A stretch of DNA of 64,000 nt from Streptomyces sp. NBC_00554 (GTDB lineage Bacteria > Actinomycetota > Actinomycetes > Streptomycetales > Streptomycetaceae). Shown one piece after another: positions 10,267-17,874 of this stretch. Numbering within the stretch: position 1 is the first letter of the stretch; the number at the start of each line of letters is the position of its first letter. The position numbers were made by a program, and so were the translations under genes. Below the pieces are notes generated by a model, which was given only the letters and a program-made list of their open reading frames with translations, was not told the DNA's origin and did no database searches. Location of the stretch: positions 1,054,001-1,118,000 of the forward strand of contig NZ_CP107799.1 of the NCBI RefSeq assembly GCF_041431135.1, read 5' to 3'.

Positions 10267-10310
10267 ATCATCGGATGTCTGATGATCGAGCTGCCACCAA
10301 ACCCTGTCAA
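10267..10310 (-). promoter_or_regulatory. Promoter with overlapping 20-bp palindromic operator of the fucosidase gene
   Basis: On the minus strand TTGACA (10305-10310) is followed after 17 bp by GATCAT (10282-10287), a reasonable vegetative promoter. A 20-bp near-palindrome, ATCATCGGATGTCTGATGAT at 10267-10286, overlaps the -10 and ends just before the Shine-Dalgarno. Sixteen of 20 positions are symmetric and the mismatches are all purine/pyrimidine-conserving. The arms differ from the LacI-type sites at 6.7 kb, so a different repressor is likely, perhaps of the GntR or IclR type. A related GATCGGATGATC lies at 10342-10353. Confidence 0.6.
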
Positions 10311-10500
10311 TGGGGCGCGCAGCGAAGGAAGTTGAGCGAGTGATCGGATGATCTCCCGTGTCGGCGAGGGTACCGGCCGCCGCCTGTGCGAAGTCCCGGA
10401 ACACCGCCCCGGAGTTCCGGGGCCGCCGGCTCTCGACGTGACACCCCACCCCCGGGCAGAGTGCACCTCGTACTACTCACCAGTACACAAAGGAGCACCC

Positions 10501-11841
10501 GTGACCACCTGGGTCGGCCGGACCGCCGCCGAGATCGCCGCAGCCGTACGGGAGAAGCGGGTCACGCCCCGCGAGGTGGTGGCCGAACACCTCGCCCGGA
10601 TCGAGCTGCTCGACGCCCGCGTCGGCGCCTTCCGGGCGCTGCGGGCGGAGGCGGCCCTCGCCGAGGCCGACGAGCTGGCCACGCGTGATCTCAGTGGGCT
10701 CCCTCTCGCGGGTGTGCCCGTGGCCGTCAAGGACAACCTCCCTGTACGCGGCGAGTCCAACCGCAACGGAACCGCCGCCTCCTCCGACACTCCCGCCGAC
10801 CACGACCATGTCACCGTGGCCCGGCTGCGCGCGGCGGGCGCGGTAGTCGTGGGTCTGACAAACGTGCCCGAGCTCTGTGTCTTCGGTACCACCGACGGAG
10901 TGCACGGCATCGCCCGCAACCCGTGGGACACCTCGCGCACGGCCGGCGGCTCCTCCGGCGGCAGCGCAGCCGCGGTGGCCGCCGGGATGGTGCCGATCGC
11001 GCTCGGCAACGACGGGATGGGCTCGCTGCGCATCCCGGCCGCCAACTGCGGTCTTGTCGGGCTGAAGCCGGGCCATGGCACGGTCCCGGCCGGCATCGGT
11101 CACGGCGACTGGTTCGGCATGTCGGAGAACGGGCCGCTCGCGACGACCGTCGAGGACGCGCGCCTGATGTTCGCGGTACTGGCCGACACGAAGGCTGTAC
11201 GTCCGTCGGGGACGGAAGCCCGCAAAGTGGCCGTCTCCGTACGCAGCCCTCTGGTCGGCGTACGGGTGACCCGTCCGTATACGGCCGCGGCCCGTGAGGC
11301 GGCAGAGCTGCTGGCCGGGGCAGGTCACCAGGTGCGGCGCGCCGACCCGCCGTACCCCCTCTGGCTGAGCACGACCTCGCTCGCGCACTGGACGGCGGGC
11401 ACCGCCGTGGACGCCGAGGACCTCGACCCGCGCCTGCTCGCCCGGCGCACTCGCGTGCACGCCGCCTTGGGCCGCCGCTTCGTGAAGGGCGTTCGCGAAG
11501 GTGACCGTCGCGAGCAGCTGCGCAGGCGTCTGGAGCCGTTCTTCGCCGAGCACGACGTGCTGATCACGCCGGCGCTGGCCCGGCGGGGTCCCGCCGCGGC
11601 CGCCTGGCACAAGCGTGGCTGGCTGCGCAATCTGCTGGTCAACACGAACTACTCGCCGCTGACTCCGCCGTGGAACCTCACCGGCTGGCCCGCGATGTCG
11701 GTGCCGTTCGGCACGCTGGCGGGCGGTGCCCCCTGCGCCGTACAACTTGTCGGCCGTCCCGGTTCCGAGCTCGATCTCCTCGCCCTGGCCGGTCAGTTGG
11801 AGGAACTGCACCCGTGGCGGCGTACGGCGTCGTTGGATTGA
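10501..11841 (+). CDS. Amidase-signature family protein
   Basis: The 446-residue enzyme belongs to the amidase-signature hydrolases, which cleave carboxamides with a Ser-cisSer-Lys triad. Lys77 in VAVKDN, the Gly/Ser-rich signature TAGGSSGGSAAAVAAG near 148-163, and the nucleophilic Ser in GNDGMGSLRIPAA near 175 are all visible. The usual TDTGGS reads NDGMGS here, a mild variant. It starts at GTG 10501, with AAAGGAG six bases before it. There is no signal peptide. The neighbour on the left is divergent and the GNAT gene on the right is convergent, so it is probably monocistronic. The substrate is unknown. Confidence 0.9.
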   Translation: MTTWVGRTAAEIAAAVREKRVTPREVVAEHLARIELLDARVGAFRALRAEAALAEADELATRDLSGLPLAGVPVAVKDNLPVRGESNRNGTAASSDTPADHDHVTVARLRAAGAVVVGLTNVPELCVFGTTDGVHGIARNPWDTSRTAGGSSGGSAAAVAAGMVPIALGNDGMGSLRIPAANCGLVGLKPGHGTVPAGIGHGDWFGMSENGPLATTVEDARLMFAVLADTKAVRPSGTEARKVAVSVRSPLVGVRVTRPYTAAAREAAELLAGAGHQVRRADPPYPLWLSTTSLAHWTAGTAVDAEDLDPRLLARRTRVHAALGRRFVKGVREGDRREQLRRRLEPFFAEHDVLITPALARRGPAAAAWHKRGWLRNLLVNTNYSPLTPPWNLTGWPAMSVPFGTLAGGAPCAVQLVGRPGSELDLLALAGQLEELHPWRRTASLD

Positions 11842-11842
11842 G

Positions 11843-12325
11843 TCACAGCGCCCGGTACATGATGTGCAGCCCCACCCGTCCGTGCCGGGGGTGCTCGTAC
11901 GCGTCCGGCACGGTTCCCAGGATGGTGAAGCCGAGCGAAGTCCACAGTCCGACGGCCGGGTTGGTCTCCACGACGGCGTTGAACACCATGCCTCGGTAGC
12001 CGTCGGCCTTCGCCGTGGCGAGGACGTGCCCGGCGAGTGCGCGGCCGATGCCCCGCCCGCCGTGCTCGGGGTCGACCATGAATCCGGCGTTGGCGATCCG
12101 GTCGGCGGGGCCGCCGTAGTTGGGGGTGACGAAGGCCGAGCCGACGACGGCTCCGGTGGCGTCCTCGGCGACGTACACGCTCTTGCCCGGCGCCATCCAC
12201 AGGGCGCGGGCCGCGTCCTCGGAGGTGTCCGGGTCCCAGGTGTAGGTCTCTCCGGCGGCGACGATCCGGTGCCAGAAAGGCCAGATCCGCGGCCAGTCGT
12301 CGGCCGCGGCTTCTCTGATCAGCAT
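11843..12325 (-). CDS. GNAT-family N-acetyltransferase
   Basis: The 160-residue protein shows the acyl-CoA-binding motif A (VDPEHGGRGIGRALAGHVL, residues about 97-115) and the C-terminal NPAVGLWTSLGFTILGTVPDA block. These match phosphinothricin/aminoglycoside-like GNAT enzymes. It would transfer an acetyl group from acetyl-CoA to an amine in the cytoplasm. The ATG at 12325 gives the standard MLIREAAADDWPRIW start of the fold. Its stop lies one base from the stop of the convergent amidase gene. The acceptor cannot be deduced. Confidence 0.88.
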   Translation of the reverse strand: MLIREAAADDWPRIWPFWHRIVAAGETYTWDPDTSEDAARALWMAPGKSVYVAEDATGAVVGSAFVTPNYGGPADRIANAGFMVDPEHGGRGIGRALAGHVLATAKADGYRGMVFNAVVETNPAVGLWTSLGFTILGTVPDAYEHPRHGRVGLHIMYRAL

Positions 12326-12404
12326 GGGCGTGAGTCTGGCACGCCCATGCTGTCAGGGTTCGCGATGGGTCCTGCCGGGGGGATCGCGATGGGTTCTGCC
12401 AGGG

Positions 12405-12578
12405 TCAGTCGACGCTGGGCAGGATGTGCGGCTCGGCGAGGTCGTCCTCGTAGCCCGCCAGGCGGATCGGGGCCGACCTGGCCCACACGTCGAGGCTGCC
12501 GAGCTTCTTCTCGGGCCGACGGCCCGCGCCCTCCGTGAGTTCACTGGGGCGTTGATCGCGATTCTTCTCCGGTGTCAC
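12405..12578 (-). CDS. Small conserved-looking hypothetical protein, 57 aa
   Basis: A 57-codon frame starts at GTG 12578 behind an excellent AAGGAG site six bases upstream. The product begins MTPEKNRDQRPSELTEG and is charged in its first half. It ends in an unusual tail containing LDVWARSAPIRLAGYEDD and closing with HILPSVD. It has no Cys, no membrane segment and no signal peptide. The gene stands alone between a GNAT gene and a 490-bp upstream gap. The charged leader with a distinctive aromatic tail could suggest a modified-peptide precursor, but no maturase is adjacent and no family was recognised. It is called a gene because of the ribosome site and codon use. Confidence 0.6.
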   Translation of the reverse strand: MTPEKNRDQRPSELTEGAGRRPEKKLGSLDVWARSAPIRLAGYEDDLAEPHILPSVD

Positions 12579-13069
12579 CGCGCACTCCTTATGTGTCGGG
12601 TCACCCTTGGGACGCACAAGGCCAGTCAACTGCCGGTCGCCTGACGTCCACTCGGGTCTGAGTCGAAGGCAGTTAGGGACGCGGTGGCGCCGGTAACTCG
12701 TGTGAGAGCAGGCCGTGATGACCGGCTTGTCCCGTGACGGACTGTGGGTGTGGGTGGAACCCCGTGTCGCTGTCCGTCCGGTACAGAGTAACCAAATGAG
12801 CGGGGGTCCGCTCGATGGGGCTGAAAAATCGAGGTAACTGTCTCGCGTCAATCAGCATCCACCAGGCCCCGATCTGCGGCGATTTGAAACATTACGCCCT
12901 CTTTACCGCCACCCATTCGGCTCAATACCGACTGTGGGCAGAGGCCTGCCGGAGGCCATCACGGTCACGGCTGAACACGGTGCGCAGTTCAGATCCCGTT
13001 GGCCGATTCGCAAGAACGCCATGATCTGCTGATTCTCGGCAACGGCCTTTCTCGCGGGAGGACTGAAGC
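12579..13069. other. 490-bp intergenic region with no recognised gene
   Basis: This gap separates the divergently transcribed 57-aa gene and the HD-domain gene. It is lower in GC than its surroundings, especially at 12830-12920, as expected of promoter DNA. The short frames crossing it lack ribosome sites and Streptomyces codon bias. No clear hairpin or riboswitch was recognised. Promoters for both flanking genes should lie here. Confidence 0.5.
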
Positions 13070-13687
13070 ATGGAGCTGCGCAGCGTCGAGGAGCTGATGG
13101 ATCTGCTGCATGCCTGCCGGGGGGCCTGGGACACCCCGGACCTCCCCCACTCTCGGCTTCGCTCGAGCGGGGGGACCCCCATCGCCGACCCGGTCGACCT
13201 GCACGATCACGCCCTGCAGACCGCCGCGCTGCTGCGCCGCGGGCATCCCGCCGACAAGGAACTCCAGGTGGCGGGCCTGGTGCACGACATCGGACACCTA
13301 CTCAGGCCGGGCGACGACGCCGGTCACGCCGACCACGCCGCCGACGCGGTACGGCCGCTTCTCGGCGAACGTGTCTCCCACCTCGTACGACTGCATGTGC
13401 CGGCGAAGCGCTATCTGGCCACGGCCTCGCCGGGCCGCGGGCTGTCCGCGCAGAGTTCGCTGACCCTCACCGTGCAGGGCGGTGCGATGACGCCTCGGGA
13501 GGCAGCCGCGTTCGAGCGCGATCCGTTCGCCGAGGACGCGGTCACGCTGCGGCAGGCGGACGACGCGGGCAAGGTGGTCGGCCTCGACGCCGGGGTCCTG
13601 GAGGACTGGCGTACGGTGCTGGAGCTTGTGGCGGCCCAGCACTCACGGCAGGGGGCGGGGTATCGGCCCACGGGTCGGGGCTGGTGA
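13070..13687 (+). CDS. HD-domain protein, PhnZ/inositol oxygenase-like
   Basis: The 205-residue cytoplasmic protein has an HD-domain metal site. DLHDHALQTAALLRRGHP contributes a first His near 45-48 and VAGLVHDIGHLLRPGDD gives the His-Asp pair near 72. ADHAADAVRPLL and VRLHVPAKRYL supply later His ligands. The spacing is like the diiron oxygenase branch of HD proteins (PhnZ, MIOX) rather than nucleases, but the substrate is unknown. The ATG at 13070 follows GGGAGGACTGAAGC. Residues about 24-38 (LPHSRLRSSGGTPI) are encoded by a palindromic repeat inserted in frame, absent from the expected fold. The gene is probably still functional because the frame is kept. Confidence 0.8.
   Translation: MELRSVEELMDLLHACRGAWDTPDLPHSRLRSSGGTPIADPVDLHDHALQTAALLRRGHPADKELQVAGLVHDIGHLLRPGDDAGHADHAADAVRPLLGERVSHLVRLHVPAKRYLATASPGRGLSAQSSLTLTVQGGAMTPREAAAFERDPFAEDAVTLRQADDAGKVVGLDAGVLEDWRTVLELVAAQHSRQGAGYRPTGRGW
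13141..13184. repeat. MITE-like GC-rich palindromic repeat, copy 1
   Basis: The segment begins CCTCCCCCACTCTCGG, continues CTTCGCTCGAGCGGG and ends GGGACCCCCATCG. It is built from a C-run, a CTCG/CGAG palindrome and a GGGGGGACCCCC symmetric end. A similar unit in the opposite orientation occurs at 41831-41878. Here it lies inside the HD gene and adds about 15 codons without breaking the frame. It is probably a small dispersed streptomycete repeat mobilised in trans, though that origin is inference. Confidence 0.65.
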
Positions 13688-13765
13688 CCGGCTGAGGCCT
13701 GTGACGGCCGACTGACCGTCGGCTGAGGGCTGTTGGCTGACGGCCCGTCATGAGACCGTACGCGG

Positions 13766-14620
13766 ATGATGTCGCCGTACGGTCTTGAGGGCAGGGCCGC
13801 CATCGTCACCGGGGCATCGCGCGGGATCGGACTTGCCGTCGCGGAGGCGCTCGCCGGAGCGGGGGCGCGGGTGTGCGTGACCGCTCGGGATCCGGACGCG
13901 GTGGCCCTGGCCGCCGAACGGCTCGGGGGTATCGGGCTCGCGGGTTCGGTCGCCGACCCCGTGCATCTGCGGGAGCTGACCGAGCTGACGCTGCGGGAGT
14001 TCGGGCGGATCGACGTCGTGGTGAACAACGCGGCGACCAACGAGCCGTACGGCCCCCTCATGGACGCCGATCCGGACCGCTGGCGGAAGGCGTTCGAGGT
14101 CAATGTCGGGGCGCCGCTGCGGCTGGTGCAGTGCGCCTGGCGGGCGTGGATGTGCGAGCACGGCGGCACGGTCGTGAACGTCTGCACCGAGGGCGCGGGG
14201 CACGTCGGCCCCAACGTGGGGGCGTACGGCACCAGCAAGGCCGCCCTGCTGCACCTCACCCAGCAGTTGGCGGGCGAGCTGGCCCCCAAGGTGCGGGTCA
14301 ACTCCGTCTCCCCCGGTCTCGTCCGTACCGAGATGGCCCGCTTCGTGTGGGAGCACGCCGAGGACGAGCTGGGGGCCGGCCTTCCGCTGGGCCGTATCGG
14401 GCGGCCCGAGGACATCGCGAGGGCGGTGACCTGGCTGGCCTCGGACGCGGCCGGCTGGATCACCGGTGCCGATCTGCTGGTCGACGGAGGGACCCGGGTC
14501 AGGGCCGCGTACACCGGCGCCCCCGACAGCCTGGCGGTGCAGGAGCGGCTGCGGACACGGGCACCCGGTGTCCAGGGGCCCTCCGCTCCGGCAGGTCCCC
14601 CCGGCTCGGCAGGACAATGA
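13766..14620 (+). CDS. Short-chain dehydrogenase/reductase
   Basis: The 284-residue classical SDR oxidoreductase has the cofactor motif TGASRGIG near residue 15. NNAAT is near 88, and the catalytic Tyr-Lys pair is in YGTSKAALLHL near 150-155. SPGLVRTEM and DGGTRV close the fold. The Arg-Asp in TARDPDA after the second strand suggests NADP preference. The C-terminal 35 residues (Pro/Gly rich) are longer than usual. ATG codons at 13766 and 13769 are both possible starts. It ends 17 bp before the serine-hydrolase gene and may be cotranscribed with it. The substrate is not predictable. Confidence 0.88.
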   Translation: MMSPYGLEGRAAIVTGASRGIGLAVAEALAGAGARVCVTARDPDAVALAAERLGGIGLAGSVADPVHLRELTELTLREFGRIDVVVNNAATNEPYGPLMDADPDRWRKAFEVNVGAPLRLVQCAWRAWMCEHGGTVVNVCTEGAGHVGPNVGAYGTSKAALLHLTQQLAGELAPKVRVNSVSPGLVRTEMARFVWEHAEDELGAGLPLGRIGRPEDIARAVTWLASDAAGWITGADLLVDGGTRVRAAYTGAPDSLAVQERLRTRAPGVQGPSAPAGPPGSAGQ

Positions 14621-14637
14621 CCGCGACCGCGCGTTGA

Positions 14638-16248
14638 ATGGTGAACATGGGTGTTCGGCGACAGGCGAGAACCCAGAAAAGGACGGCGCTGATCGCAGCA
14701 GCCGTGGCCTCCCTGCTCTCCGCGAGCTATGCGGCCTCCGGTTCGGCCGCGGCAGCGGCTCCGCCGCCTCAGCCACCCCCGCAGCTCACACAGGCGAAGG
14801 TGGACGACGCCGTCGCCACGCTAGACCGCGTCATCCAGGACGGCATGAAGAAGACCGGGGTCCCCGGCGTCGCCGTGGCCGTCGTCTACAAGGATCAGGT
14901 CGTCTACGTGAAGGGCTTCGGCGACCGTGAGGTCGGGCAGTCCGGAGCCGTCGACCCGGACACCGTCTTCGAGCTGGCGTCGCTGTCCAAGCCGCTGGCC
15001 TCGACCGTGGTCGCGGGCGCCGTCGGCGACAAGACGATCGGCTGGGACGACCCGGTGGCCGGAGAGCTGCCGCGCTTCGCGCTCAAGGACCCCTGGGTCA
15101 CCGAGCACGTCACGGTCGCCGACCTCTTCTCGCACCGCAGCGGCCTGCCCGACCACTCCGGAGACCTCCTCGAAGACCTCGGCTACGACCGGACGTACAT
15201 CCTGGAGCATCTGAAGTACGAGCCGCTCTCGCCGTTCCGCGCCAGTTACGCGTACACCAACTTCGGAGTCACCGCCGCGGGCGAGGCGGTCGCGAACGCG
15301 AACGACACCACCTGGGAGAAGCTCTCCGAGGAAACGCTCTACGGCCCGGCCGGCATGAACTCCACCAGTTCCCTCTTCAGCGACTACGACCAGGCCAAGG
15401 ACAAGGCAGTCACCCATGTGAAGGCCGCGGACGGCTCCTGGGACGCCAAGTACGTCCGTGACGCCGACGCCCAGTCGCCCGCGGGCGGTGCGAGTTCCAC
15501 GGCCCGTGACATGGCCACCTGGATGCGGCTGCAACTCGCGAACGGCAAGCTCGGCGGCGAGCAGATCATCCCCGCCGACCCGCTGGAGCGCACCCACCTC
15601 CCCGAGATCGTCAGCAACCCCCCGCATGCCCCGGCGGGCCGCACCGGCTTCTACGGCCTCGGCTGGAACGTCAGTTACGACGACCAGGGCCGGCTGCGCC
15701 TGAGCCACTCCGGCGCCTTCGCACTCGGCGCGAACACCAACGTGTCGTTGCTGCCCGGCGAGGAGCTCGGCATCACGGTGCTCACCAACGGAGAGCCCGT
15801 GGGGCTGGCCGACTCGGTCGCGCTCGACTTCTTCGACACCGCCCAGTACGGCAAGCCCACGGCCGACTGGCTCTCCCTGGCCGCACAGGTGTACCAGCAG
15901 GGAGAGGAGGCGGGCCGCTCCCCCACCGACTACACCAAGCCCCCCGAGGACGCGGCCGACGCCCAGCCCGACGACACGTACACGGGCACCTACGACAACG
16001 ACTTCTACGGACCGCTCACCGTCACGGCCGCGAAGAACGGTGAACTGACCATGAGCCTCGGTCCGAAACCGATGACCTTCCGGCTCACGCACTTCGACGG
16101 CGACACGTTCAGCTTCGAAACGGTCGGCGAGAACGCGACCGGCCTGTCCGGCGTCACCTTCAACACCGACTCGGACGGCGCGAAGGCGGGGAAGGTGACC
16201 ATCGAGGCCTTCGACGAGAACGGCCTGGGCACCTTCACCCGCTCCTAG
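14638..16248 (+). CDS. Secreted beta-lactamase-family serine hydrolase
   Basis: The 536-residue protein has a basic, hydrophobic signal peptide to about residue 40 and a Pro-rich linker. A class C beta-lactamase/DD-peptidase-like domain follows: SxxK motif SLSK at 115-118, YTN in ASYAYTNFG as the second motif, and HSG in LRLSHSGAFALG as the third. The C-terminal 110 residues (YTGTYDNDFYGPLTV onward) form a lipocalin-like domain found in many secreted homologues of this family. It may be a D-aminopeptidase, esterase or cell-wall carboxypeptidase; true beta-lactamase activity is not implied. Starts at 14638, 14641 and 14647 are all possible, since no strong ribosome site distinguishes them. It probably follows the SDR in one transcript. 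Confidence 0.88.
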   Translation: MVNMGVRRQARTQKRTALIAAAVASLLSASYAASGSAAAAAPPPQPPPQLTQAKVDDAVATLDRVIQDGMKKTGVPGVAVAVVYKDQVVYVKGFGDREVGQSGAVDPDTVFELASLSKPLASTVVAGAVGDKTIGWDDPVAGELPRFALKDPWVTEHVTVADLFSHRSGLPDHSGDLLEDLGYDRTYILEHLKYEPLSPFRASYAYTNFGVTAAGEAVANANDTTWEKLSEETLYGPAGMNSTSSLFSDYDQAKDKAVTHVKAADGSWDAKYVRDADAQSPAGGASSTARDMATWMRLQLANGKLGGEQIIPADPLERTHLPEIVSNPPHAPAGRTGFYGLGWNVSYDDQGRLRLSHSGAFALGANTNVSLLPGEELGITVLTNGEPVGLADSVALDFFDTAQYGKPTADWLSLAAQVYQQGEEAGRSPTDYTKPPEDAADAQPDDTYTGTYDNDFYGPLTVTAAKNGELTMSLGPKPMTFRLTHFDGDTFSFETVGENATGLSGVTFNTDSDGAKAGKVTIEAFDENGLGTFTRS

Positions 16249-16263
16249 AGCCTGTCCTGCCGT

Positions 16264-17760
16264 CTACCACTTGCCGGGCGCGTAGTCCTTCATGAACACC
16301 CCGTACAGGTCCTCGCCCTGCTCACCGCGGACGATCGGGTCGTACACGCGGGCCGCGCCGTCGATGAGGTCGAGCGGGGCGTGGAAGCCCGCGTCGGCGA
16401 GGCGCATCTTGTCGGGGTGCGGGCGTTCGTCGGTGATCCAGCCGGTGTCGACGGCGGTCATCAGGATGCGGTCCTTCTCGAACATCTCCTGGGCGCTGGT
16501 GCGCGTGAGCATGTTCAGGGCGGCCTTGGCCATGTTGGTGTGCGGGTGTCCCGCGCCCTTGTAGCCGCGGTTGAAGACGCCCTCCATCGCGGAGACGTTC
16601 ACGATGTAAGTGCGGTTGGCGTCGGCCGCGGACATCGCCGAGCGCAGGCGGCTGATGAGGATGAACGGCGCGGTGGAGTTGCAGAGCTGGACCTCGAGGA
16701 GCTCGACCGGCGTGACCTCCTCGACGGACTGGATCCAGCTGTTGGTGTCGTGCAGGTCGGGAACCAGCCCGCCCGCGTCGATCGCCGTACCGGCCGCGAT
16801 CCGCTCCAGGGACGCCGAGCCGGACACCAGCGCGAGGTCGGTGACCTCCTTCGCGGTCAGCGCGCCGCCCCCGGCGACCGGGAGCGCGGCCACGGCGCCC
16901 GAGCCGAAGGTGCCGATCACCTCGGCGGGCGGCAGCTCACCGGTGGGCAGCGGGCCCGATTCGGCGGCGAGCAGTTCGCTGTAGGCGCCCGGCGAGCGGC
17001 GTACGGTCTGGGCCGCGTTGTTGATCAGGATGTCGAGCGGGTCCTCGGCGGCCACGGACTCGGCGAGCGCGACGACCTGGGCGGGGTCGCGCAGGTCGAT
17101 GCCGACGATCTTCAGTCGGCCGATCCACTCGTCGCTGTCGGGCATGGCCTTGAAGCGGCGGATCGCGTCGTTCGGGAAGCGCGTGGTGATCGTGGTGTGC
17201 GCGCCGTCCCGCAGCAGCCGCAGCGCGATGTACATGCCGATCTTGGCGCGGCCGCCGGTGAGCAGCGCGCGCTTGCCGCTGAGGTCGGTACGGGCGTCGC
17301 GGCGGGTGCGGTTCTCGGCCGCGCACTCCTGGCAGAGCTGGTGGTAGAAGTAGTCGACCTCGACGTACCGCTTCTTGCAGATGTAGCAGGAGCGCGGGCG
17401 CTGGAGTATCCCCGCGATCTCGCCGGCGTCGGTCACGGAGGAGGGCAGGATGCCTTCCGTCTCGTCGTCGATGCGCTGGGCGGAGCCGGTGGCCGTGGAC
17501 TCCGTGACCGCCTTGTCGTGGGCGGTCTTGGCGGCGCGGCGGTCCTGACGGCGGCGCTGCTTGACCGTCCGGTAGACGCCCGCCGTGGCGCGGCGCACGG
17601 CGATGGCGTCGGGGTGGTCGACGTCGATCTTGTCGAGCTCGTCGAGCACGCTGAGGCAGACGGCCAGCCGCTCCGGGTCGATGCCGGGCCCCTGCGACGC
17701 CTCCGCGACCTCTGCCGTGTACCCGGCGGGGGTCGCCTGGCTGTCCTCTGTCACCGTCAT
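16264..17760 (-). CDS. SDR-family oxidoreductase with N-terminal zinc-ribbon-like extension
   Basis: The 498-residue protein is about twice the normal SDR length. Residues 1-110 are helical and charged (VKQRRRQDRRAAK). A short four-Cys segment follows at about 122-143 (CYICKKRYVEVDY, then CQEC), likely metal binding. The SDR fold begins near 155 with LLTGGRAKIGMYIAL. It continues with NNAAQTVRR and catalytic NVSAMEGVFNRGYKGAGHPHTNMAK, where the usual YxxxK is displaced or replaced by HTNMAK. An insert of about 90 residues splits the fold. The ATG at 17760 has GAGGAA upstream. Similar large SDRs occur in streptomycetes without a known reaction. It converges on the hydrolase gene, 15 bp away. 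Confidence 0.8.
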   Translation of the reverse strand: MTVTEDSQATPAGYTAEVAEASQGPGIDPERLAVCLSVLDELDKIDVDHPDAIAVRRATAGVYRTVKQRRRQDRRAAKTAHDKAVTESTATGSAQRIDDETEGILPSSVTDAGEIAGILQRPRSCYICKKRYVEVDYFYHQLCQECAAENRTRRDARTDLSGKRALLTGGRAKIGMYIALRLLRDGAHTTITTRFPNDAIRRFKAMPDSDEWIGRLKIVGIDLRDPAQVVALAESVAAEDPLDILINNAAQTVRRSPGAYSELLAAESGPLPTGELPPAEVIGTFGSGAVAALPVAGGGALTAKEVTDLALVSGSASLERIAAGTAIDAGGLVPDLHDTNSWIQSVEEVTPVELLEVQLCNSTAPFILISRLRSAMSAADANRTYIVNVSAMEGVFNRGYKGAGHPHTNMAKAALNMLTRTSAQEMFEKDRILMTAVDTGWITDERPHPDKMRLADAGFHAPLDLIDGAARVYDPIVRGEQGEDLYGVFMKDYAPGKW

Positions 17761-17874
17761 CGCCGTTGCCGTTCCTCGGGTTCCGCGCCGCGCTCGAACC
17801 GCGCTCGCTTTCGAAGGCGGAATTTTACGGAGCAATCGCCCGTGGTACCAAACCCGCGATGATCACCGGCGTTC

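Noticed and set aside
12815..13024. A 69-codon plus-strand frame in the gap before the HD gene
   Set aside because: It has no ribosome site, a poor third-position GC pattern and no recognisable motif.
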